A stretch of DNA of 7,918 nt from Flavobacteriales bacterium UBA5939 (GTDB lineage: Bacteria > Bacteroidota > Bacteroidia > Flavobacteriales > Schleiferiaceae), in the NCBI GenBank assembly GCA_002430755.1, contig DJCX01000133.1, forward strand, positions 1-7,918, in the 5' to 3' direction. Made by a program: the position numbers and the translations under genes. Shown piece after piece: positions 6,786-7,918 of the stretch. The number at the start of each line of letters is the position of its first letter. The stretch's first letter is position 1. The notes below the pieces were generated by a model. The model did not search any database. It saw nothing but the letters and a program-made list of their open reading frames with translations, and was not told where the DNA came from.

Positions 6786-7918
6786 ATGCGGAAATCCCTT
6801 TGGTGCTTTTTGATTGCGACGCTTTTTTGTGCAAATACGTTTGGGCAAGAAGCACTTTTTATTCCTAACGAAGGGCAATGGAACGAGACATTCACGCATA
6901 AAATGCCGCTGAAATATGGCGCATTGTTTTTTCAAGAAAACAGCATCCAATTTGTGCTAAAGGATGCCGCACAGATTGAAGATTTACACGGCCATGACAT
7001 GCACGAGGCAGGTCTATCGCATCACGAAAGCGATCTGAACTTCCATGTACTAAACATGGAATTCCTAGGAGCGTCAGAGGATATTGCCGTCGGCCATGAT
7101 TTGGCAGGATTCAAACACAACTACTTTTTAGGAGATAATCCAGATGCATGGCGCTCAGGAGTGGAGCCCGCTAGAGGCTTAACTTATCATGGCTTATATC
7201 CTAATGCCCGACTCGATTTCCATACTCAAGACGGACAATTGAAGTACGATTGGCATTTGAGCGATCCACAGGCCTTAGCAGATATTCGATGGAGGTACAA
7301 TGGTGCTACCTCAGTAGAAGTGCATCCTGAAGGACATCTCATCGTTCATACCTCGGTAGGGCAATTTTATGAAAGCAACCCAGTTTCATGGGGATGGAAG
7401 AACGGCGAACGCATAGATTTCGGTAGTTGGTACGAATTGTACAATGGACAAATTTCCTTTGGTGTTGAATCCATTGCCTACACCCTCGATAGTCTCGTGA
7501 TCGATCCTCAGTTAATTTTCACCTCTTTTAGCGGTTCGCTAACTGATAATTGGGGATTTACAGCAACCTACGATGAGCAAGGTAGATTGTACGGCGGCGG
7601 TGTGGCCTTTGCAACAGGTTATGTCAGCACGGTTGGAGCGTTTCAAACGGGTTATAACGGTTCAAGCGGTCCTTTTCAAGCGTACTTACCAGACGTAACG
7701 GTTAGTGTATTCGATCCCAACGGAAACACCCTACTCTACGCGAGCTATTTGGGTGGAACGAAAAGTGACCATCCGCATTCCATGGTAGTCAACTCCAATG
7801 GAGAGCTTATCATTATGGGAACTACAGGCTCCACCAACTTCCCGACACAGAACGCCATTCAATCGTCAAATGCAGGTGGTGCTACGGTAAATGTCAATGG
7901 CTACGAATTCGAAGATTC
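6786..7918 (+). CDS. Large secreted DUF7948 / SBBP beta-propeller-repeat protein, N-terminal part
   Basis: 377 complete codons, open to the right edge. The start at 6786 begins a signal peptide (RK, hydrophobic 5-16, likely cut G20|Q21). The mature N-terminus shows the DUF7948 signature IPNEGQW (26-32), a KYGALFFQ strand, a His-rich loop at 68-80, HNYFLGDNP (111-119) and VIDPQL (238-243). This is followed by a propeller-like block with TSFSGSLTDNWGFTATYD (246-263) and GYVSTVGAFQ (278-287), then a clear SBBP repeat from YASYLGG (318) to GSTNFP (348-353). Bacteroidetes proteins of this type are usually over 1000 residues and end in a gliding-motility-associated or T9SS sorting domain; that end is outside the window. 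Its role is probably a cell-surface propeller/adhesin. It may be read from the upstream operon or from its own promoter. Confidence 0.88.
   Translation, partial: MRKSLWCFLIATLFCANTFGQEALFIPNEGQWNETFTHKMPLKYGALFFQENSIQFVLKDAAQIEDLHGHDMHEAGLSHHESDLNFHVLNMEFLGASEDIAVGHDLAGFKHNYFLGDNPDAWRSGVEPARGLTYHGLYPNARLDFHTQDGQLKYDWHLSDPQALADIRWRYNGATSVEVHPEGHLIVHTSVGQFYESNPVSWGWKNGERIDFGSWYELYNGQISFGVESIAYTLDSLVIDPQLIFTSFSGSLTDNWGFTATYDEQGRLYGGGVAFATGYVSTVGAFQTGYNGSSGPFQAYLPDVTVSVFDPNGNTLLYASYLGGTKSDHPHSMVVNSNGELIIMGTTGSTNFPTQNAIQSSNAGGATVNVNGYEFED

Noticed and set aside
6744..6950. Minus-strand small gene spanning the 6760-6785 gap
   Set aside because: It is antisense to the signal peptide and DUF7948 start of the plus-strand gene; the composition is Lys/Arg-rich and arises from the AT-rich opposite strand.
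1..7918. Defence system, CRISPR array, mobile element, tRNA or rRNA
   Set aside because: No direct-repeat/spacer pattern, transposase or integrase motif, terminal inverted repeats or cloverleaf was seen. The repeats present are protein-domain repeats with diverged codons.

Overview
The window looks like a chromosomal segment from a marine-type Bacteroidetes, probably Flavobacteriales or a Cryomorphaceae/Schleiferiaceae-like relative. The phylum assignment is firm on family evidence: a type IX secretion (T9SS) C-terminal sorting domain, MAM/FN3/PKD surface-protein architecture, a DUF7948/SBBP-repeat protein, a DUF4159 protein, a PG_1098-like methyltransferase, and signal peptides with Gln next to the predicted cleavage site. 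The finer placement is a guess. Nothing points to a phage, plasmid, transposon or CRISPR array.

Layout: (1) Positions 1-3750, minus strand, are one giant open frame of 1250 codons with its 3' end beyond the left edge. It encodes a secreted modular surface protein: signal peptide, three MAM+FN3 units, four PKD-type domains and a T9SS sorting domain. (2) Positions 3751-3833 are a short divergent intergenic region with candidate Bacteroidetes -7 boxes for both directions. (3) Positions 3834-6759, plus strand, hold a compact three-gene run: an exported DUF4159 protein, an AI-2E-family membrane protein 3 nt later, and a PG_1098-like SAM-dependent methyltransferase whose start overlaps the previous stop by 8 nt. 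(4) From 6786 to the right edge, plus strand, lies the N-terminal 377 codons of a second large secreted protein with a DUF7948 N-terminal domain followed by SBBP beta-propeller repeats. It starts 26 nt after the methyltransferase stop.

How the genes relate: the two edge genes encode unrelated cell-surface proteins of the kind exported by T9SS (adhesion, matrix or gliding associated), and they flank a conserved-looking core operon. Spacing suggests that DUF4159, the AI-2E-type protein and the methyltransferase are co-transcribed and translationally coupled, but no common pathway is evident from sequence.

The most striking observations are two. The giant surface protein carries exactly two cysteines in each of its ten modules, with class-specific spacing. 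Three of the window's genes have a TAnnTTTG-like box ending exactly 4 nt before the ATG, which would imply leaderless transcripts. I did not find a clear new enzymatic or defence system.
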